Shown: positions 36,725 through 46,378, numbered from the stretch's first letter. The stretch is 64,000 nucleotides of DNA from Candidatus Hydrogenedens sp. (GCA_016125095.1 WGMK01000014.1:124001-188000); one strand, 5' to 3'. Notes: generated by a model not told the origin, from the sequence alone. Made by a program: numbers and translations.

Positions 36725-37522
36725 CTACCGCAGCCCGAGCACGTCCTGCATGTCGTAGAGGCCGGCGGGGGACTTGAGAGCGTAGCGTACCGCCGTCAGG
36801 GCGCCGCGGGCGTAGTGATCGCGGGTGTTGGACTTGTGCGACAGCTCGATGCGGTCGCCCGGCCCGATGAAAAAGACCGTGTGCTCGCCCACGACATCGC
36901 CGCCGCGTAGGGCGTGCATGCCGATTTCGCGCTGCGGGCGCTCGCCAATCATACCCTCGCGGCCGTGGATCACGTCCTTTTCATAGTCCAGCCCCAGTTC
37001 GGCGGCGGCGTTTTCAGCCAGTCGCACTGCCGTGCCCGAGGGACTGTCCTTCTTCAGGTTGTGGTGGATCTCCATGATCTCGCAGTTGTATTCGAGCCCG
37101 AGCCGCTTGGCGGTCTCGCTGGTGAGCTTGAAGAGCAGGTTGACCGCGACGCTCATATTGGGCGCGTACACCACGGGCACGGCCTCGGCGATGGCGGCCA
37201 GTTCTTCCTGCTGCACGGGGGTGAGCCCGGTGGTGCCGATGACGACGGCCTTCCCCAGGCTGGCGGCCGTGCGCGCATGCGCCACGCAGACCGAGGCGTG
37301 CGTGAAATCGATTACCGCATCGGCATCGGCCAGCGCCGACTCCAGGTTGTCGGTCACGGTCAGGGTTTGCGGCTGGCGGCTTTCTGCGCCGAAATCGATG
37401 CGGATGCCGGCATTCGCGGGGGAATCAAAGGCCGAAACAGCCTCGGCATCGGGCGCGGCGGCCGTCATTTCCAGAATGCGACGGCCCATGCGGCCGCAGG
37501 CTCCTGCCATGCAAATCTTCAT
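36725..37522 (-). CDS. dapB: 4-hydroxy-tetrahydrodipicolinate reductase
   Basis: 265 aa, normal length. It reduces hydroxy-tetrahydrodipicolinate with NAD(P)H on the way to diaminopimelate and lysine. N-terminal Rossmann fold MAGACGRMGRRI; catalytic block EIHHNLKKDSPSGTA with the His-His pair and Lys; NADH contact at GTTGL. The start follows AGGGA. dapL lies 23 kb away on the same strand, together pointing to the aminotransferase route to meso-diaminopimelate for peptidoglycan. Confidence 0.97.
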   Translation of the reverse strand: MKICMAGACGRMGRRILEMTAAAPDAEAVSAFDSPANAGIRIDFGAESRQPQTLTVTDNLESALADADAVIDFTHASVCVAHARTAASLGKAVVIGTTGLTPVQQEELAAIAEAVPVVYAPNMSVAVNLLFKLTSETAKRLGLEYNCEIMEIHHNLKKDSPSGTAVRLAENAAAELGLDYEKDVIHGREGMIGERPQREIGMHALRGGDVVGEHTVFFIGPGDRIELSHKSNTRDHYARGALTAVRYALKSPAGLYDMQDVLGLR

Positions 37523-37640
37523 GCGTGTGTCCCTCGTGCTTGGCCCGGCAGCGCCGGGGCGGGCCGTAGTGTAACGTGCCGGGTTGGCTTGCCGCGAGCG
37601 CGCCCACTATCCTAGCGGCCAGAACCCGAGGTAACCGCCC

Positions 37641-39440
37641 TTGTCTTTGATCCTGATTCCCGCGAGCTGGCTCACCGGACTCGCGCTCATGCGTACCCTG
37701 CCCGGCGGCCGCGGCATGCCCGCGCTGGCGGTGCTGCTCAGCGGCCTTGCCGTGCTGGGCGCCGTGTCGGCCGCTTCGGGCGCCTACAGCCTGAACGTCG
37801 CGCTGGCCCTGTGTATCGGCGCGGGCGTGGCGTGCCTGGGCTACTTCATATACCGGCCGCCGCGCTGGCTGGTGGAGGACGACGACGACGATCCGCCGCT
37901 GGACTGGCTGACGCGAACCATGATCGGCGCGGTGGTGCTGTCGCTGGCGATGGCGCTGTTGGCGTCACTCGCGCCGGTCACCAGCTGGGACGCCGCCGTG
38001 GCGCATATTGCGCTGCCGTCGGATTACTCCCTCGCGGGCCACATCTATTTCGAGGACGGAAACGTCTATGGAGGCTATCCACACCTGGCGCACACGCTCT
38101 ACGCGGTCGCGTATCACGGCGGCGGCGAGCGCTCGGTCACGCTACTGAACTGGCTACTCGCGGGCGCTGCGCTCTGGGCGCTCTATGCCCTCGGCGCGGA
38201 AATCGGCGGGCCGCGCGTGGGCTGGATTGCCGCAGCCATGCTGGCCTGCGCGCCCATCTTCGCCGACCAGGCGGGCGGCGTCTCGATCGATCTGCCCTTC
38301 ACGGCGTTTTCCACGGCGTCGGTGTGGCTGCTGGCGCGCTGGTTCCGCACGCAGACGCTGGCCGATGTGCTCGTAGCGGGCATGTTGGCGGGCGCGGCCT
38401 GCGGCATACGGCACACGGGCTATCTCTGCGCCGTACTGCTGGCGGTCGGTCTCTTGCTGGGCGGCGGCAAAGAGCGCTTCCGCGCCGTGGCAGCCTTCGC
38501 GGGTATGGCCTTTCTGTTCGCCCTGCCGTGGCTCGTACGGAGCGCCGTGTACACCGGCAACCCCTTCTTTCCGCTCTTCGCCGAGTGGTTTCCGCCCTCG
38601 CCGATTCCGCACCAGGCCATCACCGGGCTGGGCCTGCACGAAAGCACCGAGCCGCTCGGCTGGCGCACGGCGTGGCTGTGGCTGCGCTTTCCGTGGGACA
38701 TCATCATGCGCCCGCAGGATTACGATGGCTGGAGCAAATCACCCGGCGGCCTCGTGCTCATTCTCGGCGTGCCGGGGCTCTTCGCGGGCGGACGCGCGGC
38801 GCGAACGCTGGGGCTCTATGGCGCGGCGGGCGGCACGGCCCTGTTTTTGTTTCAGCGTCTCGCGCGCTACCTGCTGCCTTTCTTTGCGGCGGGCATGGTG
38901 GTGGCGGCGCTGGCGGTCGAGCGCATCGAACGCTGCCGCGTGCTGATCCGCGTCGTGCTCATCGGCGGCCTGATTTACGGCCTCGCGCTGCATGCCGCCG
39001 CCATCCACTTCAAGGTGCCGGTAGCGCTGGGGCTGCAATCGCGCGAGGACTACCTCGAGTCGCGCGTCGAGCGCTACGGCATGTTCGAATACGCCAACGA
39101 GCAACTTGTGGACGGCCGCGTGCTTTCCGTGGACCAGCGCACTTATTACTTGCGGCCGCGCGCGTTTCAAAACCATTGGGCGCTGCCCGGCGTGGCCGGT
39201 CTGCCGCCGGATGCGCAGCGGGCCTGGCTGCTTCACAACGGCATCCGGCACATCCTGTTTCCGACGAACTTCGTGATGCAATCGGGCGGCGTGCGCGATG
39301 CGATGCTCGCGCTGCGCGAAACCTGGCGCGCCGACCCGGAGCACTACCCGCTGCGCAGCGTGCTGAACCTGACCGATCCCCGTACGGGTGACGCCGAGCG
39401 CGTGGAGGTGTACGACGTCGCGCCGGAGGACAGCGATTGA
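37641..39440 (+). CDS. Polytopic GT-C-like glycosyltransferase or polymerase
   Basis: 599 aa starting with TTG 37641, GAGGT upstream. About ten to twelve membrane helices with a periplasmic C-terminal domain (about 440-599). The first loop has TSWDAAVAHIALPSDY, an acidic pair after helix 1-2 as in GT-C enzymes (ArnT/PMT type) that take sugars from lipid carriers. First of five overlapping genes; the next start sits in a TTGA overlap. Role in glycan transfer or polymerisation is inferred from topology and neighbours. Confidence 0.7.
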   Translation: MSLILIPASWLTGLALMRTLPGGRGMPALAVLLSGLAVLGAVSAASGAYSLNVALALCIGAGVACLGYFIYRPPRWLVEDDDDDPPLDWLTRTMIGAVVLSLAMALLASLAPVTSWDAAVAHIALPSDYSLAGHIYFEDGNVYGGYPHLAHTLYAVAYHGGGERSVTLLNWLLAGAALWALYALGAEIGGPRVGWIAAAMLACAPIFADQAGGVSIDLPFTAFSTASVWLLARWFRTQTLADVLVAGMLAGAACGIRHTGYLCAVLLAVGLLLGGGKERFRAVAAFAGMAFLFALPWLVRSAVYTGNPFFPLFAEWFPPSPIPHQAITGLGLHESTEPLGWRTAWLWLRFPWDIIMRPQDYDGWSKSPGGLVLILGVPGLFAGGRAARTLGLYGAAGGTALFLFQRLARYLLPFFAAGMVVAALAVERIERCRVLIRVVLIGGLIYGLALHAAAIHFKVPVALGLQSREDYLESRVERYGMFEYANEQLVDGRVLSVDQRTYYLRPRAFQNHWALPGVAGLPPDAQRAWLLHNGIRHILFPTNFVMQSGGVRDAMLALRETWRADPEHYPLRSVLNLTDPRTGDAERVEVYDVAPEDSD

Positions 39441-41053
39441 GCGTCGGCCGCACCATCGCCCGCAATACGGTCTTCAACGGCATCGGCCGCGTGATTGAAG
39501 GCTTCGGCGGGCTGGCGCTGACCTGGTACGCCGTGCGCGAACTGGGCGCCGAGGGCTGGGGCCTGTGGTCGATGGTGGCGGTGTTCACGGGCTACGCGGC
39601 GCTGCTCGATTTCGGTATCGGCAGCGGCTTCACCAAATACGTGGCGGAGCACACGGCCCGCGGCGAAGACGCGCAGATCAGCCAGCTGGTCAGCACGGGG
39701 CTGATTTTCTATGCCCTGCTCGGCACGGCGCTGGTGGCGGTGCTATGGCCGCTGGTGGATGCCTGCATCGACGGCATCCTCTACCTGCAGGGCGCGCAGG
39801 ACGAGGCAGCGTCGGCCCCGATGGAAGACCTACGCTTCCTCTTCCGCGGCGGCCTGGTGCTGTTCGCGCTCAACAACTGCATCGCGCCCTTCGCCTGCGT
39901 GCCGATGGGCCTGCAGCGCATGGGCATCAGCAATGCGCTCGGCGTGTCGGCGTCCGCCATCAAAATCGCCGTGGCTGCCGCGCTCATCTACACCGGCTGG
40001 GGCGTGCGCGGGCTGTTGTTGGGGCAGGTGGCCTCGGTGCTGTTCTTCGGCGCGGCCAGCGTGGTCGCGGCGTTCTGGCTGGTGCCGGGCCTGCGCGTGG
40101 GTCCGGCGCAATGGAGCCGTCCCATGTTCCGCCAGCTTTACAGCTTCGGCTGGCGCACCCAGGTGGCGAAGCTCGCGAACCTCGTCAATTTCCAGACCGA
40201 CCGCGTGGTGATCGCGGTCGTCTTCCGCTTCGCCGATTTCACCATGGTGGGTCTCTACGGGCTGGGCGAATACATGGCGGCAAAGATGCGGCAAGTGCCC
40301 GGGCTGCTTACCAGCGCGCTGATTCCGGCGGCCTCGGCGCTCGACGCGCAGGACCGGCCCGATCACCTGCGCCGCCTCTACCTCGTATCCACGAAATACA
40401 TCGGCGTCGTCTCGGTGCCGCTCGCGCTGTATTTCATGGTCTGCGCCGATCTGGTTATGCTCGGTTGGCTGGGCCCGCGCGAAGACATGGCCGCCGCCGC
40501 GTGGGTGCTGCGCATTCTCTGTCTCGGCTATCTGGCCAACCTGCTGCCGGGTCCGGGCGTGAGCATCGTGCTGGGCAAGGGCCTCGCCCGCGTGCCGATG
40601 TGGGCGGGCATCATCTCGACCACCGTCAACGTCGTCTGCACCATCGCGCTCTATTTCGCCGTCGGCTTCTATGGCATTCCCGCCGCCACCTCGCTCGGCA
40701 TGCTGGTCTCGACGGCGTGGTTCTTTCTGGCCGTGCGCCGCGAACTCGGCGTGGGCCTGCGCGAACTGCTGGTCGTCTCCGTGCTTTGGCCGGCGGTCGC
40801 CTCGGTTCCGGGCGTGGCCGGCGGCCTTGCGCTGAACGCCTGGCTGGCACGCGAGCCCGACCAACTCTGGTGCCTGCTGGGCGCAGGCGCGGGCCTCGCG
40901 TGGTTCGGGCTGTCGTATCTCGTGCTGCTGCGGCTGTTGCCTTTCCTCGATTCCTTCGACCGGCACTTCCTGATTCATACGCTGCGACTCGGCCGCATTC
41001 CGGGCTTCGCCTTTCTGCTGGGCGAATGGGGGTACGACCACCATGCCCGGTAG
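39437..41053 (+). CDS. Polysaccharide flippase (Wzx/MATE-like)
   Basis: 538 aa, start TTG 39437 in the TTGA overlap with the previous gene. Twelve to fourteen membrane helices, starting with ARNTVFNGIGRVIEGFGGLALTW and a GAEGWGLWSMVAVFTGYAALLDFGIG block typical of the oligosaccharide flippase family, which moves lipid-linked glycans across the inner membrane. It overlaps the methyltransferase gene by 11 bp. The call is firm at superfamily level. Confidence 0.87.
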   Translation: MSVGRTIARNTVFNGIGRVIEGFGGLALTWYAVRELGAEGWGLWSMVAVFTGYAALLDFGIGSGFTKYVAEHTARGEDAQISQLVSTGLIFYALLGTALVAVLWPLVDACIDGILYLQGAQDEAASAPMEDLRFLFRGGLVLFALNNCIAPFACVPMGLQRMGISNALGVSASAIKIAVAAALIYTGWGVRGLLLGQVASVLFFGAASVVAAFWLVPGLRVGPAQWSRPMFRQLYSFGWRTQVAKLANLVNFQTDRVVIAVVFRFADFTMVGLYGLGEYMAAKMRQVPGLLTSALIPAASALDAQDRPDHLRRLYLVSTKYIGVVSVPLALYFMVCADLVMLGWLGPREDMAAAAWVLRILCLGYLANLLPGPGVSIVLGKGLARVPMWAGIISTTVNVVCTIALYFAVGFYGIPAATSLGMLVSTAWFFLAVRRELGVGLRELLVVSVLWPAVASVPGVAGGLALNAWLAREPDQLWCLLGAGAGLAWFGLSYLVLLRLLPFLDSFDRHFLIHTLRLGRIPGFAFLLGEWGYDHHAR

Positions 41054-41801
41054 CCTGCTGCGGCGCTATGCCGAACACAAGGGACGCGGCTATCCCGATT
41101 GGGCGCTGCGCTACGGGCCCATCGTGCGCGGCCTGACGGACATGCTGCGGCGGGGCGGTCCCGTGCTCGAAATCGGCGCGAACGCCAACGGCCTCGCCCG
41201 TTTCGCCGGGCGTCGCGTCATCGCCGTAGACATCGAGTTGGAGCAGCTGCAGGCATGCCGTGCCTCGCAAGATGTGCTTCCCGTGCGGGCGGACATCAAC
41301 GCGCTGCCCTTCCGCGACGCCGCCTTCGACGCGGTCGTGTCGGTGGATACCTACGAGCATCTGCCGTCCGCCGCGCGCAACGGGGCCACGCACGAGATAC
41401 TGCGCGTGCTGCGCGCCAAGGGCACGGGTGTCGTCACGTTTCCCAGCGGCGCGGCGGCGGTAGCAGCGGAAGCCACGATCCGGGCGGAGTATCGCGCCTA
41501 CACGGGCAATACCTTGCGCTGGCTCGAGGAGCACGTCGAGCACGGCCTGCCGGACGCGGATGCAATCATCGCGGATTTTCGTGACGCCGCTGGCGATACC
41601 CGGTCGATTGCGCTGGAGGGTAACGCGAATATCGGCGTGTGGGTCTGGACCTGGCGCGTGCTGATGTGCGGCTGGCCGGGACGCGGCAATGCGCTCGCGC
41701 AGGTGCTGTTGCTCTGGCTGACGTCGCTCCTCGCGCGATGGCACCGCGCGCCCTGCTACCGCGCGATGATCTGGATACGCCCGAAGGATGCGCGACGATG
41801 A
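41043..41801 (+). CDS. Class I SAM-dependent methyltransferase
   Basis: 252 aa. SAM-binding motif I is VLEIGANANG (41-50), an acidic Asp ends strand 2 (VIAVDIE) and SVDTYEHLP is motif IV, the Methyltransf_11 pattern. The C-terminal part (about 195-245) is hydrophobic and may dock to the membrane (GWPGRGNALAQVLLLWL). In this cluster it probably methylates a sugar or lipid-linked glycan. Its stop overlaps the GT2 start by ATGA. Confidence 0.85.
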   Translation: MPGSLLRRYAEHKGRGYPDWALRYGPIVRGLTDMLRRGGPVLEIGANANGLARFAGRRVIAVDIELEQLQACRASQDVLPVRADINALPFRDAAFDAVVSVDTYEHLPSAARNGATHEILRVLRAKGTGVVTFPSGAAAVAAEATIRAEYRAYTGNTLRWLEEHVEHGLPDADAIIADFRDAAGDTRSIALEGNANIGVWVWTWRVLMCGWPGRGNALAQVLLLWLTSLLARWHRAPCYRAMIWIRPKDARR

Positions 41802-42760
41802 GCGGCGTATCGGTCGTCATTCCCACCTACAACCGGCGCGACTTGATCGAGCGTTGCCTCGAATCCTTGTCGAAGCAGACGGAGCCGGAGCTCGACGTTA
41901 TTGTGGTCGACGACGGCTCGACGGATGGCACGGCGGCCTGGCTTGCGGAGGAGCATCCGGGCGTGCGGGTCGAAGTGATGCCCGAGAACCGGGGCTTCGC
42001 GGCGGCCACGAATGCTGGCATCCGCGCTGCGTCGGGCGACTGGATTCTGCTGCTGAACAACGACGTGACCCTCGAGGCGGAGTGCATCGCGCGGATGCGC
42101 GCGGCGGCCGAGCAGGCGGGCGCGGACATCGTGGCGGCGATGATTCTCTGGGACGACGACCGCGGCCGCATCTACAGCGCGGGCGACCGCATGCGCAAGG
42201 ATGGACGCCCGGAGCCGATCGGGTTCCGTGCACACCGCGAGGCCTTCGCGTTGCCCGAATCCATCTTCGGTGCGACGGCAGCGTGCGGGCTGTTCCGGCG
42301 GGAGATCTTCGACCGGGTGGGATTGCTGGACGAGACCTTCGGCGCGTACTTCGAAGACAGCGACCTGTGTTTCCGCGCGCGGCTGGCGGGATTCCGGGCG
42401 GTGCTCGCGCCCGATGCCGTGGCCTATCACATCGGCTCCGCCAGCCAGGGCGGCCGCACCTGGTGGCGCTCGGCACAGTGCTGCCGCAACCATGCGCTGT
42501 TGCTCGAGAAGAACATGCCCGACGCCCTGCGTGAAAAACATGCGGCGCTTATCGCGGCGGAGCGCCGTCACCAATGGCGACGGCTGTGGTCCTCGGCCCG
42601 CGCGGAACTCGGCACGCTGAGTGCCCTGGGCGTCGTATGGTCCTACGCATGGTCGTTGCAGCGCGCTTTGCCGGAATCGCGCCGCGCCCGCACGGAGATA
42701 CAGGCGGCCGCGCAAGTGACCGCGGAAGAACTGGACGCATGGCTGACCAAACCCGAGTAG
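41798..42760 (+). CDS. Family 2 glycosyltransferase (rhamnosyltransferase-like)
   Basis: 320 aa from ATG 41798 in the ATGA overlap. GT-A fold with SVVIPTYNRRDLIERCL, nucleotide-sugar Asp pair in VDDGSTDG (38-40), metal-binding region LLLNNDV (84-90) and the acceptor motif AYFEDSDLCFRARLAG with the catalytic acid. These features match GT2 enzymes that add rhamnose or similar sugars to cell-surface glycans. Cytoplasmic, working on lipid-linked acceptors. It overlaps the next gene by 22 bp. Confidence 0.93.
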   Translation: MSGVSVVIPTYNRRDLIERCLESLSKQTEPELDVIVVDDGSTDGTAAWLAEEHPGVRVEVMPENRGFAAATNAGIRAASGDWILLLNNDVTLEAECIARMRAAAEQAGADIVAAMILWDDDRGRIYSAGDRMRKDGRPEPIGFRAHREAFALPESIFGATAACGLFRREIFDRVGLLDETFGAYFEDSDLCFRARLAGFRAVLAPDAVAYHIGSASQGGRTWWRSAQCCRNHALLLEKNMPDALREKHAALIAAERRHQWRRLWSSARAELGTLSALGVVWSYAWSLQRALPESRRARTEIQAAAQVTAEELDAWLTKPE

Positions 42761-44523
42761 CCCGCTGGCCCTACGCCGTCATTGCGGCCTACGCGCTGCT
42801 GCCGATGCTGGTGTTTCTGTGGGTCAGCCGCGGCGCGCTCGACGGCGTGTTCACCGGCGTGCATACGGGCGACAGCGCGCATCACCTCGTGGCCATGCGC
42901 GCGCTGGAATCCGGATTCGAGTCGCCTTTCGCCACCTGCCGCGATCCGCTCGGTCCGCAGAGCTGGCGCTACTACGCCGCGCCGCTCTTCCTGCTCTATG
43001 CGGTGGTGGGAGAGATCGGGCGGCTGCTCGGCATACCTGCCTTCGCCTGGCTCGGCATGGCCGACGGCATCGGCGCGGCGCTGTACCTGCTCGCGGTGTG
43101 GCGGCTCCTGCGCATTGCCGTGCCGGATCTGGCCGAGCGCGCTTTTCTCTCGTTCACGCTGGGGGGCGGCCTCGGCGGCACGGCGTGGCTGGTCTGTCTG
43201 GCGCTCGGCTGGACGCATACCCCAGGCTTCGAGGCGTCGTTCATGCGCTTCGCCCAGTACGAACTCATCGAGGGCCAGCAACTTGCGCCGTGGACGCATG
43301 TCTTCCGGCTCTACTACACGTTGCCGCTCGCACTGGCCTTCCACGCACTCACGCTGCTGGTCGAGACGGATCGCCTGCGCTGCAATCAGCACCTGTTGTT
43401 CTCGGCCTTCGTGGCCTGTGCGGCCGCCTTCCTCCAGTCGCGCGTCGGCCTCATGGTCGGCCTTGCGGGCGTGCTGTACTGCGCGGCGGGTTCCGATGCC
43501 CCGCGCGCGCTGCGCCTGCGCTATGCAACAGTGTTTGGCGCGGGCGTGGCGGCCGGTGGCTTGGCGGGCTATGCCGTACTGCTCCAGCACCCGGCCTACC
43601 TGCACAACGTGAGCGGCGTCACGCGGCAGGTGATCGAATTCCTGCCGCTGCTGTACCACACCGTGTGGCTCTGGCCCGCGATCCTCGTGGCTGGCGCGGC
43701 GCTGCTGCGCGTGCCGCAGCGTCCCCTGCGCGTGGCGCTCGGCGCAGCCTACGGCTACCTGCTGTTGTACGCGTTGCTCTGCGCCGGGTCCATGGCCTAC
43801 CACGATACCTGGGTCGACGGCGGCGAGCTGCCCATGGCGATCCGCGCGTCCGACCGCGCGCTGCCGGGGCTGCTGCTCGGGGCCATCGCGCTCTGGCATG
43901 CGCCGCGAAAATCCGCTTCGTTGCCGCCCGGCGTCGCCTGGTTCGCGCTTTGGGCTGCCGCCTTCCTCACGCTCGGCCTCTCGGCTTGGGGCAACGGCGC
44001 CATGCTCACCCTCTCGCCCCAGCGCTTCATGGTCATGCTGGGCCTGCCGCTTGCGGTCGTAGCGGCTTACGGACTGCACCGGCTCCGGCCCGCCTACGCC
44101 ACGGCCCTCACCACCCTCACCGTTACCTGCGGCATCACCTCGCTGCTGGTCGCGTCCGCCGTGTTCCAGGGTTTTACCGGTATGGCGCCCGGGCGGGGCC
44201 CCTTCGCCTACCTCAACTACGCCCGAGTCAGCGCACACGACGCCGAGGCGATTGCGGCACTGAAGCCCGGCACCTACCTCGTACCGCCGTGGTGCCCCAT
44301 CGCCTATGGAGAGTTGCTGGCGCAGCGGCCGGGCGTTCGCGTTATCGGCGGACCCGGCACGCTCAATCTCGGTGGACAGGACTTCTCCGATCTCATGGGG
44401 GAAGTACGCGCGTACTTCGATCCCAGCGCCACCGACGAATACCGGCAGGCGTTCCGCGAACGCTGGTGCGTCGATGACGTGTTCCTGCCCGAGGGCTACG
44501 GCGAATCCGCAAAAAAGCCCTGA
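42739..44523 (+). CDS. Polytopic membrane protein of the glycan cluster
   Basis: 594 aa from ATG 42739. About twelve membrane helices; a first periplasmic loop with HTGDSAHHLVAMRALESGF resembles the acceptor loop of GT-C mannosyltransferase-like proteins; the C-terminal 100 residues are soluble (LNYARVSAHDAEAIAALKPG onward). It ends the five-gene operon. It could be a second glycosyltransferase or polymerase. The cluster has no initiating phosphoglycosyltransferase, which must be encoded elsewhere. Confidence 0.65.
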   Translation: MADQTRVARWPYAVIAAYALLPMLVFLWVSRGALDGVFTGVHTGDSAHHLVAMRALESGFESPFATCRDPLGPQSWRYYAAPLFLLYAVVGEIGRLLGIPAFAWLGMADGIGAALYLLAVWRLLRIAVPDLAERAFLSFTLGGGLGGTAWLVCLALGWTHTPGFEASFMRFAQYELIEGQQLAPWTHVFRLYYTLPLALAFHALTLLVETDRLRCNQHLLFSAFVACAAAFLQSRVGLMVGLAGVLYCAAGSDAPRALRLRYATVFGAGVAAGGLAGYAVLLQHPAYLHNVSGVTRQVIEFLPLLYHTVWLWPAILVAGAALLRVPQRPLRVALGAAYGYLLLYALLCAGSMAYHDTWVDGGELPMAIRASDRALPGLLLGAIALWHAPRKSASLPPGVAWFALWAAAFLTLGLSAWGNGAMLTLSPQRFMVMLGLPLAVVAAYGLHRLRPAYATALTTLTVTCGITSLLVASAVFQGFTGMAPGRGPFAYLNYARVSAHDAEAIAALKPGTYLVPPWCPIAYGELLAQRPGVRVIGGPGTLNLGGQDFSDLMGEVRAYFDPSATDEYRQAFRERWCVDDVFLPEGYGESAKKP

Positions 44524-44652
44524 CAATTCCCTTCAAAAGAGAACGCGCGCAGCAAGAGTTCTGCCTGCACTCTTTCCTAGGACCGTGAATCCGGCTTGTG
44601 CTGCGGGTGGTCCAACGCATGAGAGATGGGAAACCGCGGAGGAACGTCCCCC

Positions 44653-46014
44653 ATGAGCACGACCCTGGCCCCGACCGCGACCAAGCGCGCCATGCACCAC
44701 GTACCGTTCTGGAATTTCATCGGGCCCATGCTCAAGCTTCGCCGCGGCGACTTCAGCGGTGTGCAGGAAATCGCGAGCCGGGAGGGCGATATCTTCTACA
44801 CCAGCCTCGCCGTGCAGCGCGTGATCTTCCTGAATTCACCCGAGCTGGTGGAAGCGCTGCTGGTGAAGAACCACAAGGACTTCCACAAGGACCCCGGCTT
44901 CGAGGCGCTGCGCTATCTGCTGGGCAACGGGCTGCTCACGAGCGAGGAAGAGTTCCACCTCAAGCAGCGCCGCCTGATTCAGCCCGCCTTCCACAAGAAG
45001 CGCATCGACGGCTACGCGGAATCGATGGTGCACTACGCGCGCGAGATGGGCGGCCAGTGGCAGGACGGCGCCACCATGGATATCCACGCCGAGATGATGG
45101 CGGTCACGTTGTCCATCATCGCGAAGACGCTCTTCAACGCCGACGTCGCCTCGGAAACCAAGAAGGTGGCCGACGCGCTTGAGACGGTGATTCACTACCA
45201 CGAGCGTTATTTCAGCCAGGCGGCGGGCCGCTTCTTCGAAATGCTGCCGCTGGAGAGCTCGCGCCGGATGAAGGAATCCATGGGGATTCTGGACGGCATC
45301 GTCTACCGTTTCATCCAGGAGCACCGCAGCACCCAGAAGGATTCCGGCGACCTGCTCGACATGCTGCTGCAGGGCCGCTACGAGGACGACGGCAGCGGCA
45401 TGAGCGACAAGCAGCTGCGCGACGAATGCATCACGCTGTTCCTCGCCGGGCACGAGACGACGGCCATCGCAATGAGCTGGACCTGGTACCTGCTGGCGCA
45501 TCATCCCGAGATCGAGGCGCGCCTGCACGAGGAGGCGGACCGCGTGCTGCAGGGCCGCGATGCCACTGCGGCGGACGTGGAGCAGCTGGACTATACACGC
45601 CGCGTGTTCATGGAAAGCATGCGGCTCTATCCGCCGGCCTTTGGCTTCGGGCGGCAGGCCATCCGCGATACCCAGCTGGGGCCGTATGAAATTCGTAAGG
45701 GCGACGTGCTGGTGGTGTCCAGCATCATCATGCAGCAGCTCGAGCGGTACTACCCGCAAGCGACGACGTTCGACCCCGACCGCTGGCTGCCCGAGCGCAG
45801 CGAGGGCCTGCACAAGTTTGCTTACTTCCCCTTTGGCGGCGGCGTGCGCAAGTGCATCGGCGAAAGCTTCGCCTGGATGGAAGGCATTCTGCTGCTGGCC
45901 ACCTTCGCCCAGCAGTGGAAGATGCGGATGTCGCCCGACGCGCGCATCGCCTCCGAGCCGCGCATCACGCTGCGCCCCAAGTACGGCGTTAAGATGATCC
46001 TCGAGAAGCGTTGA
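44653..46014 (+). CDS. Cytochrome P450
   Basis: 453 aa from ATG 44653, GGAGG upstream. Haem-thiolate mono-oxygenase, soluble (no membrane anchor). Conserved parts in order: oxygen-activation I-helix AGHETT, ExxR motif ESMR, PDRW meander (FDPDRWLPER) and haem-binding FPFGGGVRKCIGES with Cys401 as the iron ligand. The AGHETTAIAMSWTWYLLAHHP helix resembles bacterial relatives of CYP4/CYP102 fatty-acid hydroxylases. No ferredoxin or reductase gene is adjacent. Substrate unknown. The gene is isolated: a 129-bp gap precedes it and the repeat element follows. Confidence 0.96.
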   Translation: MSTTLAPTATKRAMHHVPFWNFIGPMLKLRRGDFSGVQEIASREGDIFYTSLAVQRVIFLNSPELVEALLVKNHKDFHKDPGFEALRYLLGNGLLTSEEEFHLKQRRLIQPAFHKKRIDGYAESMVHYAREMGGQWQDGATMDIHAEMMAVTLSIIAKTLFNADVASETKKVADALETVIHYHERYFSQAAGRFFEMLPLESSRRMKESMGILDGIVYRFIQEHRSTQKDSGDLLDMLLQGRYEDDGSGMSDKQLRDECITLFLAGHETTAIAMSWTWYLLAHHPEIEARLHEEADRVLQGRDATAADVEQLDYTRRVFMESMRLYPPAFGFGRQAIRDTQLGPYEIRKGDVLVVSSIIMQQLERYYPQATTFDPDRWLPERSEGLHKFAYFPFGGGVRKCIGESFAWMEGILLLATFAQQWKMRMSPDARIASEPRITLRPKYGVKMILEKR

Positions 46015-46051
46015 CCGGGGTTCGCAGCGAAGTCTTTGTCGGACGGGCTAT

Positions 46052-46357
46052 TTCATCAACCGCTGCCGCGGTTATGCGGGAATGCATCGTTACCCCGGGT
46101 AGCCCCGCGAAGCGCGGTGCAACCACGGGGCTACGATGAGACAACCACTACCGTGGTTGACGGGCGTCCCACAGTCCTTCGCGTGGAATCAGCGGGTACA
46201 GGGCATGCGACTCTGGCGCCTTTTTTGTGAGAAGTATGCGCAGGAATCAACTGCGGTAGCAGTTGAATTATCGTAGCCCCGGCGTTGCGCCGCGTCTTCG
46301 CGGGGCTACCCGGGGATAGGAAAACGGCAGGGCCCAACCGCGGTAGCGGTTGCTGAA
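46052..46357. repeat. 306-bp composite inverted-repeat element (REPIN/MITE-like)
   Basis: Fills most of the 364-bp gap between the P450 and DUF4340 stops. Its halves mirror each other. Left: stem-loop 46058-46073, core 46093-46137, stem-loop 46142-46159. Right: stem-loop 46247-46266, core 46270-46315, stem-loop 46335-46352. Spacers match (19 and 4 bp left, 3 and 19 bp right). The cores are reverse complements with few differences, each a hairpin with GTAGCCCC/GGGGCTAC ends. The stem-loops share CAACyrC...GyrGTTG with TACC- or TGCC-type loops on the left and GGTA loops on the right. Termini extend the match to TTCA/TGAA. The 87-bp centre codes for nothing visible. No transposase inside. Confidence 0.8.
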
Positions 46358-46378
46358 GGCTATGCTGTGCCGGAGACC

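Noticed and set aside
46052..46357. CRISPR array
   Set aside because: Repeats are palindromic and mirror-arranged with short unequal spacers; no direct repeats with unique 30-bp spacers and no cas genes.
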